Shown: one piece after another, positions 7,882-15,223 of the stretch
Layout of the letters: each line of letters starts with the position of its first letter
Numbering within the stretch: position 1 is the first letter of the stretch
Source: Clostridia bacterium
Lineage (GTDB): Bacteria > Bacillota_A > Clostridia > Christensenellales > Borkfalkiaceae
Assembly (NCBI GenBank): GCA_017462825.1
Contig: JAFTQI010000013.1
Location: 1 to 23,393, forward strand
Direction of reading: 5' to 3'
Length of the DNA: 23,393 bases
Translations under genes and position numbers: made by a program
The notes under the pieces: model-generated
Database searches by the model: none
Told to the model about the DNA's origin: nothing
What the model saw: the letters and a program-made list of their open reading frames with translations, nothing else

Positions 7882-8927
7882 GCTAATAACGTCCTAATTT
7901 CCTTAAAAAATTCCTCTTCCGCGCAATCCGCGCTCACTTTCTTAAACGGCTCGCCCTTCTTAAAAATCAAGCAAGAGCCGCTCCCGCCTGCAATCCCCAA
8001 ATCCGCGTCTTTCGCCTCACCCGGTCCGTTCACCACGCAACCCATAACGGCAATTTTCGCACGTTTTTTATAAGGACGCACAAACTCCGTCACCTTGTTT
8101 GCAAGCCCCATACTTTCCCAAGCGCAACGCCCGCAAGTCGGGCAAGACACCACTTCGACAAACTCTTTTTCCAAGCCGCAAGCTCGCAAAATATTTTGCG
8201 CCGCATACACTTCTTTAACGGGATCGTCCGTCAGCGAAACTCGAATGGTATCGCCAATACCTTGCAATAATAAGCTACCGATCCCGACCGCGCTTTTTAC
8301 AATCCCCGCATCCGTCGTACCCGCTTCCGTCACGCCTAAATGCAAGGGGTACGCCGTCTTTTGCGCAAGCAAACTATACGCCTTGACCGTCAACGGCACG
8401 TCCGAAGCCTTCACAGAAATTACGATATCGTTAACGCCGAACTTCTCCAAAATCCCGACGTTATAAAGAGCGCTTTCCACGAGCGCTTCCGCGCTTCTGC
8501 CGTATTTTTGGAGGAAATTCTTCTCGATGCTGCCCGTATTTGAACCCACGCGAACGGGAATCCCATGCGTTTTGATACAGTCCGCCACGTATTGAATTTC
8601 CACCTCACCGCCGATGTTACCGGGGTTGATACGCACTTTATCCGCGCCGTTTTCAATCGCCAACACCGCAAGCTTGGGGGAAAAATGAATATCCGCAACA
8701 AGCGGAATGGAAATCTTTTCCTTGACCGACTTAATCGCAAGCGCGTCCGCTTCGTCCGCAACCGCAACGCGAATAATTTCACAACCCGCTTTTTCCAAAG
8801 CATGAATTTGCGCGACGGTTTTTTCCAAGTCCGCCGTTTTCGTCGTAGTCATCGACTGAATCCGAATCGGCTCGCCGCCGCCCAAGCTTACGCCGCCAAC
8901 GCGAACAGTCTTCGTTTGCTTTGCCAT
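7878..8927 (-). CDS. ispG: 4-hydroxy-3-methylbut-2-enyl diphosphate synthase (IspG/GcpE)
   Basis: IspG carries out the penultimate step of the MEP isoprenoid pathway, reducing cyclic methylerythritol diphosphate to HMBPP with a [4Fe-4S] cluster. The 349-residue length fits the bacterial two-domain form: a TIM barrel (VGGVSLGGGEPIRIQSMTTT, VADIHFSPKLA, KVRINPGNIGG, VRVGSNTGS) and a C-terminal cluster domain. The cluster ligands are visible: C262 and C265 in SCPTCGRC, C297 in MGCVVNGPGEA, and E304. ATG at 8927 has GGGGA five bases upstream. The stop overlaps the exonuclease gene by 4 bases. In many Clostridia ispG (with proS) precedes polC and nusA, so the locus is conserved even though polC is reduced here. 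Confidence 0.96.
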   Translation of the reverse strand: MAKQTKTVRVGGVSLGGGEPIRIQSMTTTKTADLEKTVAQIHALEKAGCEIIRVAVADEADALAIKSVKEKISIPLVADIHFSPKLAVLAIENGADKVRINPGNIGGEVEIQYVADCIKTHGIPVRVGSNTGSIEKNFLQKYGRSAEALVESALYNVGILEKFGVNDIVISVKASDVPLTVKAYSLLAQKTAYPLHLGVTEAGTTDAGIVKSAVGIGSLLLQGIGDTIRVSLTDDPVKEVYAAQNILRACGLEKEFVEVVSCPTCGRCAWESMGLANKVTEFVRPYKKRAKIAVMGCVVNGPGEAKDADLGIAGGSGSCLIFKKGEPFKKVSADCAEEEFFKEIRTLLA

Positions 8928-8939
8928 AGTCTTCCCCTT

Positions 8940-9416
8940 TTACGAGTTCTTTTTCTCCAATTTATCCGCTTTCATCATTTGCTTTAATTCCGACATAAAC
9001 GAAGAAAGATCTTTAAACGAGCGATATACGCTCGCATAGCGCACGTAAGCGACTTCATCTACTTTCTTCAAGCGTTCCATGACCATTTCGCCGATCGCTT
9101 TCGTCGTAACTTCGCTTTCCATGCTGTTGTATACCTGTTTGCAAATATCCGCGACCATATCATCAATGACAGACATCGGTACAGGGCGTTTTTCACAGGA
9201 CTTAATGATCCCGTTACGAATTTTTTCCGCGTTAAAGGACTGCCGCGTGCCGTTGTTTTTCACGACAAGCACGGGGGTCACTTCAATCGTCTCGTACGTT
9301 GTAAAGCGCCTGCCGCAACTCGTACATTCACGACGGCGGCGTATCGTTCTATCGTCGTCCGCGGAACGGGAATCCACCACCTTGCTATCGGTGCAGTCAC
9401 AATATAAACATTTCAT
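8940..9416 (-). CDS. nrdR: Transcriptional repressor NrdR
   Basis: NrdR represses ribonucleotide reductase genes in response to the ATP/dATP ratio. The 158-residue protein has the family layout: an N-terminal zinc ribbon with C3, C6, C31 and C34 (MKCLYC, CTSCGRRF), basic RRRRE between them, then an ATP-cone (about 49-139) containing VVKNNGTRQSFNAEKIRNGI and ending VAYVRYASVYRSF. ATG at 9416 has GGAG nine bases upstream. It is 12 bases from ispG and 49 bases after rarA. Its targets (nrd genes) are not in this window. NrdR boxes were not recognised here. Confidence 0.96.
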   Translation of the reverse strand: MKCLYCDCTDSKVVDSRSADDDRTIRRRRECTSCGRRFTTYETIEVTPVLVVKNNGTRQSFNAEKIRNGIIKSCEKRPVPMSVIDDMVADICKQVYNSMESEVTTKAIGEMVMERLKKVDEVAYVRYASVYRSFKDLSSFMSELKQMMKADKLEKKNS

Positions 9417-9465
9417 AATTATTTACTCCGTTAAACTGTTTTCAACGCGTACACGGTACGCCCGT

Positions 9466-10773
9466 TTAATCTTTTTTACCCTTTTTCGCGCGGATTTCCC
9501 ACACCGTCTTTTCATAGCCGTTTTGCGTAGGCTTATAATATACCTTATCTTTCAAAGTATCGGGCAAATACTGCTGCTCCACGTACCCGCCGTAATCGTG
9601 AGGATACTTATATAGACGGCTTTGCGCTTTATCCTCTGGGCTCGCCTTACTATTATCCTTTAAATAGGGAGGAATAGAATCATCGCGTACCGTCCGCGCG
9701 TCCGCTTGTGCTTGATGGAACGCGTTGACGACCGCATTACTCTTTTCCGCTTCGCATACGTACACTATCGCTTCCGAAAGGGGGATAAGTCCTTCGGGAT
9801 AACCGATTTTCTCAAACGCGAGCATTGCCGACGTGGCAATTTGTAACGCCTGAGGGTCCGCCATACCGACGTCCTCCGCCGAATGCACGACGAGCCGACG
9901 GGCTACGAGCATAGGATCTCCGCCCCCTTCAATCAACCGCATCGCGTAATAGAGCGCCGCGTTTGAATCGCTTCCGCGCAAGGATTTACAAAACGCGGAA
10001 AGGAAATCGTAATAGGAATCCTGATTATAGGAAAGGGATTTTCTTTGAATAGACTGTTCCGCGTCCGCGAGCGTGATCTCAACCCTGCCCTCGCCATTCG
10101 GCGCAGTCGTGAGCGCGGCAAGCTCCAAAGCGTTGTATGCCGAGCGCAAATCCCCGCCCGCCATATTCGCGATATGGTCAATCGCTTCGTCCGAAACGGA
10201 AATATTTTGTTTCCCTAAGCCCTTATGGCGATTTTTCACCGCCGTACGCAACGCGCCGACAATATCCTCCGTCGTCAAATGCTTAAATTCAAACACCCGA
10301 CAGCGCGAAACGATAGCAGGCGTCATTGAAGCGTACGGATTTTCGGTCGTCGAACCAATAAAGATAATCGTTCCCTGCTCGATTGCAGGAAGCAGCGAAT
10401 CGCTTTGCGTTTTATTGAAACGGTGACACTCGTCCAAAAGCAAATAGGTACGCTTATTGAACATTTTAAGGTTATCCCTTGCCGTTTCCACCGCTTTTTT
10501 CACGTCCGCAACCCCTGCGTTTACCGCGTTAAGTTTGATAAACTCCCCGTTGGTGCGCAGAGCAATAATGTTCGCAAGCGTGGTCTTACCGCAGCCCGGC
10601 GGGCCCCAAAAAATACAGCTACCCAAGCGATCGATGGCGATTGCGCGCCGTAAAAGCGAGCCTTCGCCAACGATATGCTTTTGCCCGATAAACTCCTCCA
10701 AGGAGTTCGCGCGCATACGCTCGGCAAGCGGTTTTGCCGTTTCTTCGTTTCTGTTGAAATCAAATAAATCCAT
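9466..10773 (-). CDS. rarA: Replication-associated recombination protein A (RarA/MgsA AAA+ ATPase)
   Basis: RarA is a tetrameric clamp-loader-like AAA+ ATPase acting at stalled replication forks. The 435 residues contain Walker A GPPGCGKTT (57-65), Walker B LLLDECHRF (about 111-119), sensor 1 GSTTENPY, and the arginine finger region SRCRVFEF. The C-terminal half is the tetramerisation domain (GGDPMLVARRLVVHSAEDVG, YKYPHDYGGYVEQQYLP). ATG at 10773 follows AGGAATT. It lies between pheA (27 bases upstream) and nrdR, and no terminator separates them. Confidence 0.96.
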   Translation of the reverse strand: MDLFDFNRNEETAKPLAERMRANSLEEFIGQKHIVGEGSLLRRAIAIDRLGSCIFWGPPGCGKTTLANIIALRTNGEFIKLNAVNAGVADVKKAVETARDNLKMFNKRTYLLLDECHRFNKTQSDSLLPAIEQGTIIFIGSTTENPYASMTPAIVSRCRVFEFKHLTTEDIVGALRTAVKNRHKGLGKQNISVSDEAIDHIANMAGGDLRSAYNALELAALTTAPNGEGRVEITLADAEQSIQRKSLSYNQDSYYDFLSAFCKSLRGSDSNAALYYAMRLIEGGGDPMLVARRLVVHSAEDVGMADPQALQIATSAMLAFEKIGYPEGLIPLSEAIVYVCEAEKSNAVVNAFHQAQADARTVRDDSIPPYLKDNSKASPEDKAQSRLYKYPHDYGGYVEQQYLPDTLKDKVYYKPTQNGYEKTVWEIRAKKGKKD

Positions 10774-10800
10774 AATTCCTATATACGTGTCTTTACTTAT

Positions 10801-11661
10801 TTATTCCGCGTCGTGCGAATACGCGCCGAGCAGTTTGCATTCCAACGTGTTTTCGCGGATAGCCGAAAGCATGTCTTGTACTTCTTTGCTCCCCACGTCG
10901 CAGTCCGCTTCGATGAAGAAACGGTAATCGCCGGGACGGTTCTTTACCGGACGGCTCTCAATTTTCGTCATGTTGATGCCGTGCTTTGCGATGATTTGCA
11001 AAAGTTCCAAAAGGCTCCCCGGTCTATGCGGACAAACCGCCGAGAAGAACACGCGATTGCTCGTCTTAGGCAATACGTTTTCCCCTTTCTTGATTAACAG
11101 GAAATGGGTATAATTATTTTTTTCGTCGGAAATACATTCTTCGCTCATCACGAACCCGCTGCGGATATTTTCCGTATGTGCGCCGGCAATCGCCGCGCTT
11201 TTGCCCGATTCGTCCTCAACCGCTCTCGCGATACCAAAGCCCGTAGACTCCGTTTCACGCAAAGAGGCGAACGGAATTTCCTTGCTCAAATACGCCGAGC
11301 ATTGATCGAGCGCTTGGCGGTGGGAATACACTCTACCGATTGCAGACAAAGGCATACCTGCCTTATAAATCAAGCGGTGGTCTACGCGCAAAACCTTTTC
11401 TTTTACCGCGTAGAGCGCGCCAAAATCTTGCAAGAGGTCCAAGTTTTGCGAAACACCCCCTTGGATACTGTTTTCGATGGGAATCGCCGCACCGTCTACT
11501 CGACCGTTTTCTACGGCTTCAAGTACCTCGACAAAGTTTCTAAAAGGCACGCATTCGTCCCATTCGCCGACCGCTTTTTCCGCTTTCGCTTCCGTTCTCA
11601 AAAATTCTTTTGCCGCGAGATGGGAATAGCTCCCTTCCGGTCCTAAAAATGCAATCTTCAT
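10801..11661 (-). CDS. pheA: Prephenate dehydratase with ACT domain
   Basis: It converts prephenate to phenylpyruvate, the committed step of phenylalanine synthesis. The 286 residues hold a periplasmic-binding-like catalytic domain (LGPEGSYSHLAA, AIPIENSIQGGV, YSHRQALDQC) and a C-terminal ACT domain (about 205-280), with HRPGSLLELL and the phenylalanine-binding ESRP motif (about 235-238), so feedback inhibition by phenylalanine is expected. The catalytic TRF motif reads THF (185-187): the threonine is kept and the arginine is replaced by histidine. The protein stands alone, not fused to chorismate mutase. ATG at 11661 has AAGGAG upstream. It follows the DAHP synthase gene by 22 bases, so the two form an aromatic pair. 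Confidence 0.94.
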   Translation of the reverse strand: MKIAFLGPEGSYSHLAAKEFLRTEAKAEKAVGEWDECVPFRNFVEVLEAVENGRVDGAAIPIENSIQGGVSQNLDLLQDFGALYAVKEKVLRVDHRLIYKAGMPLSAIGRVYSHRQALDQCSAYLSKEIPFASLRETESTGFGIARAVEDESGKSAAIAGAHTENIRSGFVMSEECISDEKNNYTHFLLIKKGENVLPKTSNRVFFSAVCPHRPGSLLELLQIIAKHGINMTKIESRPVKNRPGDYRFFIEADCDVGSKEVQDMLSAIRENTLECKLLGAYSHDAE

Positions 11662-11683
11662 ATATTCGCTCCTTTCGTAGTTT

Positions 11684-12706
11684 TTATACTTGTTCCGCCA
11701 AATCCAAAATCAAGCGTTCGGTGTCCTCCCAACCGATACAAGGGTCGGTGATCGACTTACCGAATACTTCGTCGTGCTTTTGCGTCCCTTCCACCAAGAA
11801 GCTTTCCACCATAAAACCTTTTACGATCTTCTTGAACGCTTCGTCAAAACGGCGATTTTGCATAACTTCTTGCGCGATACGGAGCTGTTGACGGTGTTTT
11901 TTACCCGAGTTGGAGTGGTTGCAGTCGATAATAATCGCAGGGTTTTCCAATTTACTGCCGCGGTACATTTCTTCGAGCTGCATAACCGTTTCGTAGTGGA
12001 AATTCGGCACGTCCGCGCCGTTCCCGTCCACGCCGCCGCGCAAAATCGCGTGCGCGTAAGGGTTGCCGTCCGAGCTCACCTGATAATTGCGGTACTTAAA
12101 TACCTGCGGGCTTTGCGCCGCGAAAATGGAATTAACGAGGGCGATAATGTTGCCGCTCATAGGATTTTTCAAACCAACGGGCGCGTCGATACCGCTCGCC
12201 ACTTGACGGTGGAGCTGGTCTTCAACGCTACGCGCGCCGACCGCGTGATAGGAAAGCAAGTCTTCCACGTACGCCGTATTTTCGGGATAAAGCATTTCGT
12301 CCGCCGCCGTCAAGCCCGATTCGTTGATTGCCGCAAGGTGCAAAGCGCGGATACTGCGGATACCTCTTGCGATGTCCGCCGCCCCTTCGGGGTCGGGTTG
12401 CAAGAACATACCTTTATAGCCAACCCCTTTTGTACGGGGCTTGTTCGTATAAATTCTCGGCACGATAACAAGCTTGTCCTTTACTTGTTCATTGAGCTTA
12501 CCCAAACGCGATATGTATTCGAGGGTAGGCGCAGGCTCGTGTGCGGAGCAAGGTCCTATAACGACGAGCATTTTGTCGTTTCTTCCCGCAATCGTATCGC
12601 GGATTTCTTCGTCTCGAGCCGCTTTAATTTTCTTCATTTCTGCCGTGAGCGGTTTTTCGGAGATAAATTCTTCGGGTTCGGGGATAAAGTACTGTTTTTC
12701 CATCAT
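11684..12706 (-). CDS. aroF: 3-deoxy-7-phosphoheptulonate synthase, class I (AroF/AroG type)
   Basis: This enzyme condenses phosphoenolpyruvate and erythrose 4-phosphate into DAHP, the first step of the shikimate pathway. The 340-residue length fits the AroFGH class. Metal and substrate residues are visible: IGPCSAHEP (C53), KPRTKGVGYKG, ARSVEDQLHR, VGLKNPMSGN, IIDCNHSNSGKKH, VESFLVEG and SITDPCIGWED. The usual KNGTDG is KNPMSG here, and the usual SHANS motif is NHSNS. ATG at 12706 has AAGGAG ten bases upstream. An isozyme letter (F, G or H) cannot be decided. It leads a pair with pheA and is preceded by two palindromic repeats (12738-12788) that may be operators. Confidence 0.93.
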   Translation of the reverse strand: MMEKQYFIPEPEEFISEKPLTAEMKKIKAARDEEIRDTIAGRNDKMLVVIGPCSAHEPAPTLEYISRLGKLNEQVKDKLVIVPRIYTNKPRTKGVGYKGMFLQPDPEGAADIARGIRSIRALHLAAINESGLTAADEMLYPENTAYVEDLLSYHAVGARSVEDQLHRQVASGIDAPVGLKNPMSGNIIALVNSIFAAQSPQVFKYRNYQVSSDGNPYAHAILRGGVDGNGADVPNFHYETVMQLEEMYRGSKLENPAIIIDCNHSNSGKKHRQQLRIAQEVMQNRRFDEAFKKIVKGFMVESFLVEGTQKHDEVFGKSITDPCIGWEDTERLILDLAEQV

Positions 12707-12737
12707 AATAAAAATTCTCCTTTTTTCTTATTTCTCT

Positions 12738-12788
12738 CGCGTATCACTACGTGTTATTTTTATTTTTTTTCGCACGTATCATTACGTG
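12738..12788. repeat. Two tandem copies of a 16-bp palindromic element upstream of aroF
   Basis: Copy A (12738-12753) reads CGCGTATCACTACGTG and copy B (12773-12788) reads CACGTATCATTACGTG on the plus strand. Copy B is a perfect inverted repeat with 6-bp arms around TCAT, and copy A differs at two positions. The shared block extends into TTATTTTT on the plus-strand side. The centres are 35 bases apart. The pair fills the 82-base gap between the lipoprotein stop and aroF. On the minus strand the palindromes are followed by A-runs, so they are not terminators for these genes. They could be twin operators for the aroF-pheA pair, which is inference. No other copy was noticed in the window. Confidence 0.65.
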
Positions 12789-13382
12789 TTATTTTTGAAA
12801 TTCTACAATTTGGTCTCCCACGGAAGTTTTTTCACAATGCGTACCGTTATAGCCACCCATAAGCGGCATATTTTGTTTCACGTATAAAGGCAGGAGGTCG
12901 AGAATCTGCAAACGAATAAATTCCGCTTTTTCTCTCTTGCCTTCTCCGTCCTTCAAAACGGCAATTTCCGCATAGATAAAGGACCTTACCAACGAGCCGT
13001 CCACATCGTCCTTGCTGTTTTGATAAGAATACGTAACGCTCGCCTTATAAACAGCCATGACTTTTTCGGCTTCTTCCATTTTTTCTTCCGTAAGTCCTTT
13101 TCCTACTTCGGTTGGGACTTGGGGCATAAATAAAAGCTCCGTAAATATATCCGACTGCAATAAAACGACCATATTTTGCAGCACTGACCGCGGATAGCCG
13201 GAAAAGCTTACGTAATCATTTCCGTCTGACTCTTTCGGGTCTTTGGGCGCAACGTAAAATTCTATCGTCGTGCCGTAATAAGTTTGCTTTTCTGATTCAC
13301 CCTTTTTACCACCACAAGCCACCATAGAAAAAAACGCGATTGCACTCATTAAAAACGCCAAAGCTTTTTTCCAAAATTTCAT
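12789..13382 (-). CDS. Putative lipoprotein, faintly Wzz-like
   Basis: This 197-residue protein starts with a lipoprotein signal peptide: basic KFWKK, hydrophobic 7-20 and lipobox MVAC with the lipidated cysteine at 23. The mature part has no further membrane segment. Phrases such as VSFSGYPRSVLQNM followed by a helical Glu/Lys stretch, and a final LLPLYVKQNMPLMGGYNGTHC, recall the extracytoplasmic domain of Wzz/YveK-type chain-length proteins. That resemblance is weak and I would not name it. The start overlaps the coaD stop by 4 bases (ATGA), so translation is coupled to a cytosolic CoA enzyme with no obvious link. It ends next to the palindromic repeats. Confidence 0.8.
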   Translation of the reverse strand: MKFWKKALAFLMSAIAFFSMVACGGKKGESEKQTYYGTTIEFYVAPKDPKESDGNDYVSFSGYPRSVLQNMVVLLQSDIFTELLFMPQVPTEVGKGLTEEKMEEAEKVMAVYKASVTYSYQNSKDDVDGSLVRSFIYAEIAVLKDGEGKREKAEFIRLQILDLLPLYVKQNMPLMGGYNGTHCEKTSVGDQIVEFQK

Positions 13383-13861
13383 TTAGCTTCTTCCTTTTTA
13401 AGAATATACTTTTCCACAGCTTCGCTTACATACTCGTCGATCGGGGTGGCAAATTTCAAGCTATTGCGCACCATAGACGAGCTCACGTGCAAAAGCTCTT
13501 GCGGACAGGGCAAGTACACCGCCGTAAAATTCGGGTCAAGCTTTCTACTCGCATAGAAATTCGCGTTCTCAAAATCAAGATCCACGCCGTTTCGAATCCC
13601 ACGCACGTAAATTTTCGTATTTTCCTTTTCTAAAAGCTGTGCAACCGTACCCTCAAAGTCGATTACGCGCACACGCGACTCGTCCCCCAAATCAAGCGCG
13701 AGCATTTCTTTGCGCTCATTTATCGAAAAATACGGTTGTTTGGCAGGGTTGACCATAATCGCCACCACTACTTCGTCAAAGAGAGTCAAGCATTCTTCAA
13801 TCAACGCTTTATGTCCAAGCGTCGGGGGATCGAACGTCCCTGCAAATATACATTTTTTCAT
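13379..13861 (-). CDS. coaD: Phosphopantetheine adenylyltransferase
   Basis: CoaD adenylylates 4'-phosphopantetheine to dephospho-CoA, the penultimate step of coenzyme A synthesis. The 160-residue protein has the nucleotidyltransferase signature GTFDPPTLGH (8-17), KQPYFSINERKEM, YVRGIRNGVDLDFE and the second nucleotide motif VSSSMVRN. The glutamate usual after VR is asparagine here. It lies 3 bases downstream of rsmD, the common bacterial rsmD-coaD pairing, which supports the call. The C-terminus (about residues 150-160) is Lys/Glu-rich. Confidence 0.94.
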   Translation of the reverse strand: MKKCIFAGTFDPPTLGHKALIEECLTLFDEVVVAIMVNPAKQPYFSINERKEMLALDLGDESRVRVIDFEGTVAQLLEKENTKIYVRGIRNGVDLDFENANFYASRKLDPNFTAVYLPCPQELLHVSSSMVRNSLKFATPIDEYVSEAVEKYILKKEEAK

Positions 13862-13864
13862 AAT

Positions 13865-14416
13865 CTACTCCCTCACGCGGCGGAAAAACGTAATATAGGT
13901 TTTCCCGTACTTGCGCTCGTCGTATTTTTCCAAGCCCGCGATTTCCCCATCAAAGGGTACGTCACGTTCATTCACAACAATCCCATTCTCGCTCAAAAGC
14001 CCCTTTTGCGCAATCTTTTCGAGTGCCTTTTTGCCGTAATCGTAGCGATACGGCGGATCGAGAAAGATAATATCAAACGTGCCGCGCAGAACGTCCAAGC
14101 AGGCCAAGAAATCATATTGACAAACCTTCGCTTCTTCGCCGCCGACTGCAATTTTCAAAGCCGCTAAATTTTTCTTGACAATCGCCAAGCTCTCTTTCGA
14201 AAAATCGTTGAAAACAACTTCTTTCGCGCCGCGCGAAAGGCTCTCTAACCCCAACGCGCCGCTCCCTGCGAACAAATCCAAAACCCTCGCGCCGTATATT
14301 TTTAGTGCAAGGATATTAAAGAGGGATTCCTTCGCCCGATCGGACGTAGGGCGCACGTCGTCGCCCGCAAACTCGGAAAGCACTCTGCTTCTAAATTTCC
14401 CACCGATAATTCTCAT
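13865..14416 (-). CDS. rsmD: 16S rRNA (guanine966-N2)-methyltransferase RsmD
   Basis: RsmD methylates G966 of 16S rRNA during 30S assembly. The 183 residues start with the family hallmark MRIIGGKFRSR and have RPTSDRAKESLFNIL, the SAM-binding loop VLDLFAGSGALGLE (about 44-57) and the catalytic FLDPPY motif (about 118-123). ATG at 14416 has AAGGT five bases upstream. It is directly followed by coaD. The 43-base gap from the upstream membrane-protein gene shows no terminator. Confidence 0.96.
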   Translation of the reverse strand: MRIIGGKFRSRVLSEFAGDDVRPTSDRAKESLFNILALKIYGARVLDLFAGSGALGLESLSRGAKEVVFNDFSKESLAIVKKNLAALKIAVGGEEAKVCQYDFLACLDVLRGTFDIIFLDPPYRYDYGKKALEKIAQKGLLSENGIVVNERDVPFDGEIAGLEKYDERKYGKTYITFFRRVRE

Positions 14417-14459
14417 AATTTACCTTATACTTTATGCGTTCACCGCGTACATGCCCCTA

Positions 14460-15203
14460 TTATTTGCGTTTTTTAGGTTTCGTACCGGGCAACCCGCCGT
14501 AATTGATTTTCTTAGGATTTTTCTGTCTTTCTGCTTCCGCTTTATCCGCCAAAATTTGTTGACGAATCGCCTTATTACGACGAGAATACGCACCGAGGAT
14601 ATAGAACACTCCCGTTACAACGATAGGTATAAGCGCAAAAAGGCAGGAAAGGAAGTAGCTTACGGAATAGCCCGCGCCGTTCAAATAATAGAAAGGCAAA
14701 ATCGACCACCCCGAGATAAAGAACGAAATCACTATGAATACGCCAAGGAAGCCGCCGCTTGCTTCTTCGTTGATGTACATTTGCACGTTCGATTGATTGC
14801 AACCGAATACAATCCCGACAAGCAGCGTCCAAAACGCCGTAAAACCGCCGACCGCAAAACCTTTCCAAGCGCGGTATTCTTTTACTTCTTTATGGGAAGA
14901 CATTTTAAAGCCCGTTCCGTCGTCCGTCATACGGGTACGCTTGATGTTTCCCGAAACAAGCATTTCATAATTCGTGCCGCCATTTGCCCACGAAACGAGC
15001 GCGTTATACGCAGCGCCGCCAAGAATACACACGATTGTCCACGCCAACTTTTTGTTCGTCCAAGTAATCGTTTTCCCTTTCATGGTGAGCATCATAAGAA
15101 TCGTGCCCGCGCAAAAATACATAAAGGTCGAGGGGATTGAGGTCTTAAAAAGCGACCAAACGTATCTCCAAAATTTCTTCCATTTCATCTTAAAAGTAGC
15201 CAT
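14460..15203 (-). CDS. Multi-pass membrane protein of unknown function
   Basis: I do not recognise this 247-residue protein. Hydrophobic segments suggest four or five membrane helices at about 22-41, 53-72, 113-134, 150-172 and 180-205. The N-terminus is aromatic and basic (MKWKKFWRYVW). A hydrophilic loop lies at about 75-112. The C-terminal tail (207-247) is strongly basic and ends GTKPKKRK. No signal peptide cleavage site, lipobox or catalytic motif is seen. It sits between the cyclo-ligase gene (20 bases upstream) and rsmD (43 bases downstream). By codon usage and orientation it looks native to the locus. Confidence 0.8.
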   Translation of the reverse strand: MATFKMKWKKFWRYVWSLFKTSIPSTFMYFCAGTILMMLTMKGKTITWTNKKLAWTIVCILGGAAYNALVSWANGGTNYEMLVSGNIKRTRMTDDGTGFKMSSHKEVKEYRAWKGFAVGGFTAFWTLLVGIVFGCNQSNVQMYINEEASGGFLGVFIVISFFISGWSILPFYYLNGAGYSVSYFLSCLFALIPIVVTGVFYILGAYSRRNKAIRQQILADKAEAERQKNPKKINYGGLPGTKPKKRK

Positions 15204-15223
15204 AATTTTTCTCCGTATTTTTC

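Noticed and set aside
12707..12788. T-box or other riboswitch before aroF
   Set aside because: The gap is only 82 bases with no T-box sequence or specifier stem; it holds only the twin palindromes.
12773..12800. Intrinsic terminator on the plus strand at the second palindrome
   Set aside because: The stem is only 6 bp, the following T-tract is interrupted, and no plus-strand gene ends there.
11690..12862. 390-codon plus-strand frame opposite aroF
   Set aside because: Shadow of the DAHP synthase gene and its leader; no recognisable protein.
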